Positions 5,197 to 5,704 of a stretch of DNA of 5,704 nucleotides are shown one piece after another. Source of the DNA: Euryarchaeota archaeon UBA40. GTDB lineage: Archaea; Thermoplasmatota; Poseidoniia; Poseidoniales; Thalassarchaeaceae. Under the pieces are notes generated by a model, which ran no database searches, had not been told where the DNA came from, and worked only from the letters and a program-made list of their open reading frames with translations. Position 1 is the first letter of the stretch. Each line of letters opens with the position of its first letter. The position numbers and the translations under genes are program-made. The stretch is from the NCBI GenBank assembly GCA_002506875.1, contig DAYJ01000090.1, forward strand, positions 1 to 5,704. Reading direction: 5' to 3'.

Positions 5197-5704
5197 TCAT
5201 TCGACATCGAAGAAGCATACTTCTTGTGGTGGGTCCTTGTTACTGATCTGGCCCTTGAATTCGCGTGGTTCGCCATCGACGGTAACAAGAATACTGAATT
5301 CAGTAACGTCGGTAGAGTCGTGCTTCTCGAAGTGTTCAACGAATACGCGGTAACGCCCCTTCGGAGCATCCTTCTCCCAGAATACATTCTCAACTGGCTC
5401 ATCTGACTTGCCACTTTCATTCATGTCGATGTCGAGGCGGCCACCGCAGTTCGAAATCTTGTTGTCGAAGGAAATACGTTCCCCAGATGGGCAGACGACT
5501 GAGAGGTCGAGATCGTTTTTGTTGAACCAAATCAAGCTTATCTGGACTTCACCTGTTTTCGCACCCTCGCGTCCTAGCCGTTCTGCGAAGAGATCTTCCT
5601 GGACTTCTTCAACTTCCTCTCCAATCACCTCTTCTTCATCACCCAAATCGGGGGCTGATGGGAGGTCCAATGGCTCAGGTTCCGGTTCCTCAACAGGCTC
5701 CGGT
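5197..5704 (-). CDS. DUF2135/YfaP-like domain protein with acidic Pro/Glu linker (5' partial)
   Basis: The frame stays open to the window edge, so the TTG at 5670 is an internal Leu and the start is outside. Numbered from that Leu, residues upstream and up to about 35 are an acidic linker: a PEPVEEPEPEP run, then a Glu/Asp-rich stretch. Residues 40-157 form a beta-rich domain with DUF2135/YfaP hallmarks: W48, NDLDLSVVCPSG (52-63), CGGRLDIDMN (75-84), EPVENVFW (91-98) and GRYRVFVEHF (105-114). Cys60 and Cys75 could form a disulfide. The biochemical role of this domain is not established; it is found in secreted, surface or multidomain proteins, and the Asp-rich motifs suggest metal binding (inference). 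No signal peptide or membrane segment is visible in the part present. A hairpin follows the stop. Confidence 0.75.
   Translation of the reverse strand, partial: PEPVEEPEPEPLDLPSAPDLGDEEEVIGEEVEEVQEDLFAERLGREGAKTGEVQISLIWFNKNDLDLSVVCPSGERISFDNKISNCGGRLDIDMNESGKSDEPVENVFWEKDAPKGRYRVFVEHFEKHDSTDVTEFSILVTVDGEPREFKGQISNKDPPQEVCFFDVE

Noticed and set aside
5668..5670. TTG as the start of the DUF2135-like gene
   Set aside because: The frame continues upstream as a Pro/Glu linker with no stop to the window edge. The TTG is probably an internal Leu.

Overview
The window looks like a mid-G+C archaeal genome fragment, most likely from the Thermoplasmatota, with marine Poseidoniales (Marine Group II) as the best guess. 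This is inferred from three things: a PKD-repeat surface protein with Asp-rich DDDG motifs and a Pro-rich cytoplasmic tail carrying a GWTMEQW-type motif, an archaeal-style SepF, and a DUF2135/YfaP-like protein of a kind I associate with this group. No rRNA or other marker gene is present, so the lineage is not proven. I see no tRNA, rRNA, CRISPR array, insertion sequence or phage gene.

Layout. Positions 1-2587 (+ strand) hold two tightly packed genes: the 3' part of a large membrane-anchored PKD-repeat surface protein (its 5' end lies outside the window) and, 4 bases after its stop, sepF, encoding a cell-division protein that anchors FtsZ to the membrane. The sepF stop overlaps the stop of the next gene, which is on the opposite strand, inside a shared TTAA. 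Positions 2584-5013 (- strand) hold, in transcription order: a putative DNA-binding protein with an RHH-like N terminus and a winged-helix-like C terminus (5013 to 3937), a Bcp/PrxQ-type peroxiredoxin (3891 to 3427), and a flavin-reductase-like FMN-binding protein (3417 to 2584). The peroxiredoxin and flavin-reductase genes look translationally coupled, because the peroxiredoxin stop TGA overlaps a Shine-Dalgarno-like GAGG for the next gene. Positions 5014-5196 are a very A+T-rich intergenic region (about 22% G+C by hand count) with palindromes, direct repeats and a terminator-like hairpin. Positions 5197-5704 (- strand) hold the C-terminal part of a DUF2135/YfaP-like protein preceded by a Pro/Glu-rich acidic linker; its 5' end is cut by the window edge.

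How the genes may work together. The + strand pair joins a glycosylation-prone surface protein with a cytoplasmic tail to a membrane-associated division protein. This is compatible with a link between cell envelope and division, but only the gene order supports it. The - strand trio looks like a small redox group (peroxide removal plus a flavoprotein) downstream of a putative regulator that may control its own A+T-rich promoter. The most interesting points are the PKD protein/SepF pair, the unassigned regulator with its palindromic upstream region, and the helical N-terminal extension on the flavin-reductase-like protein.
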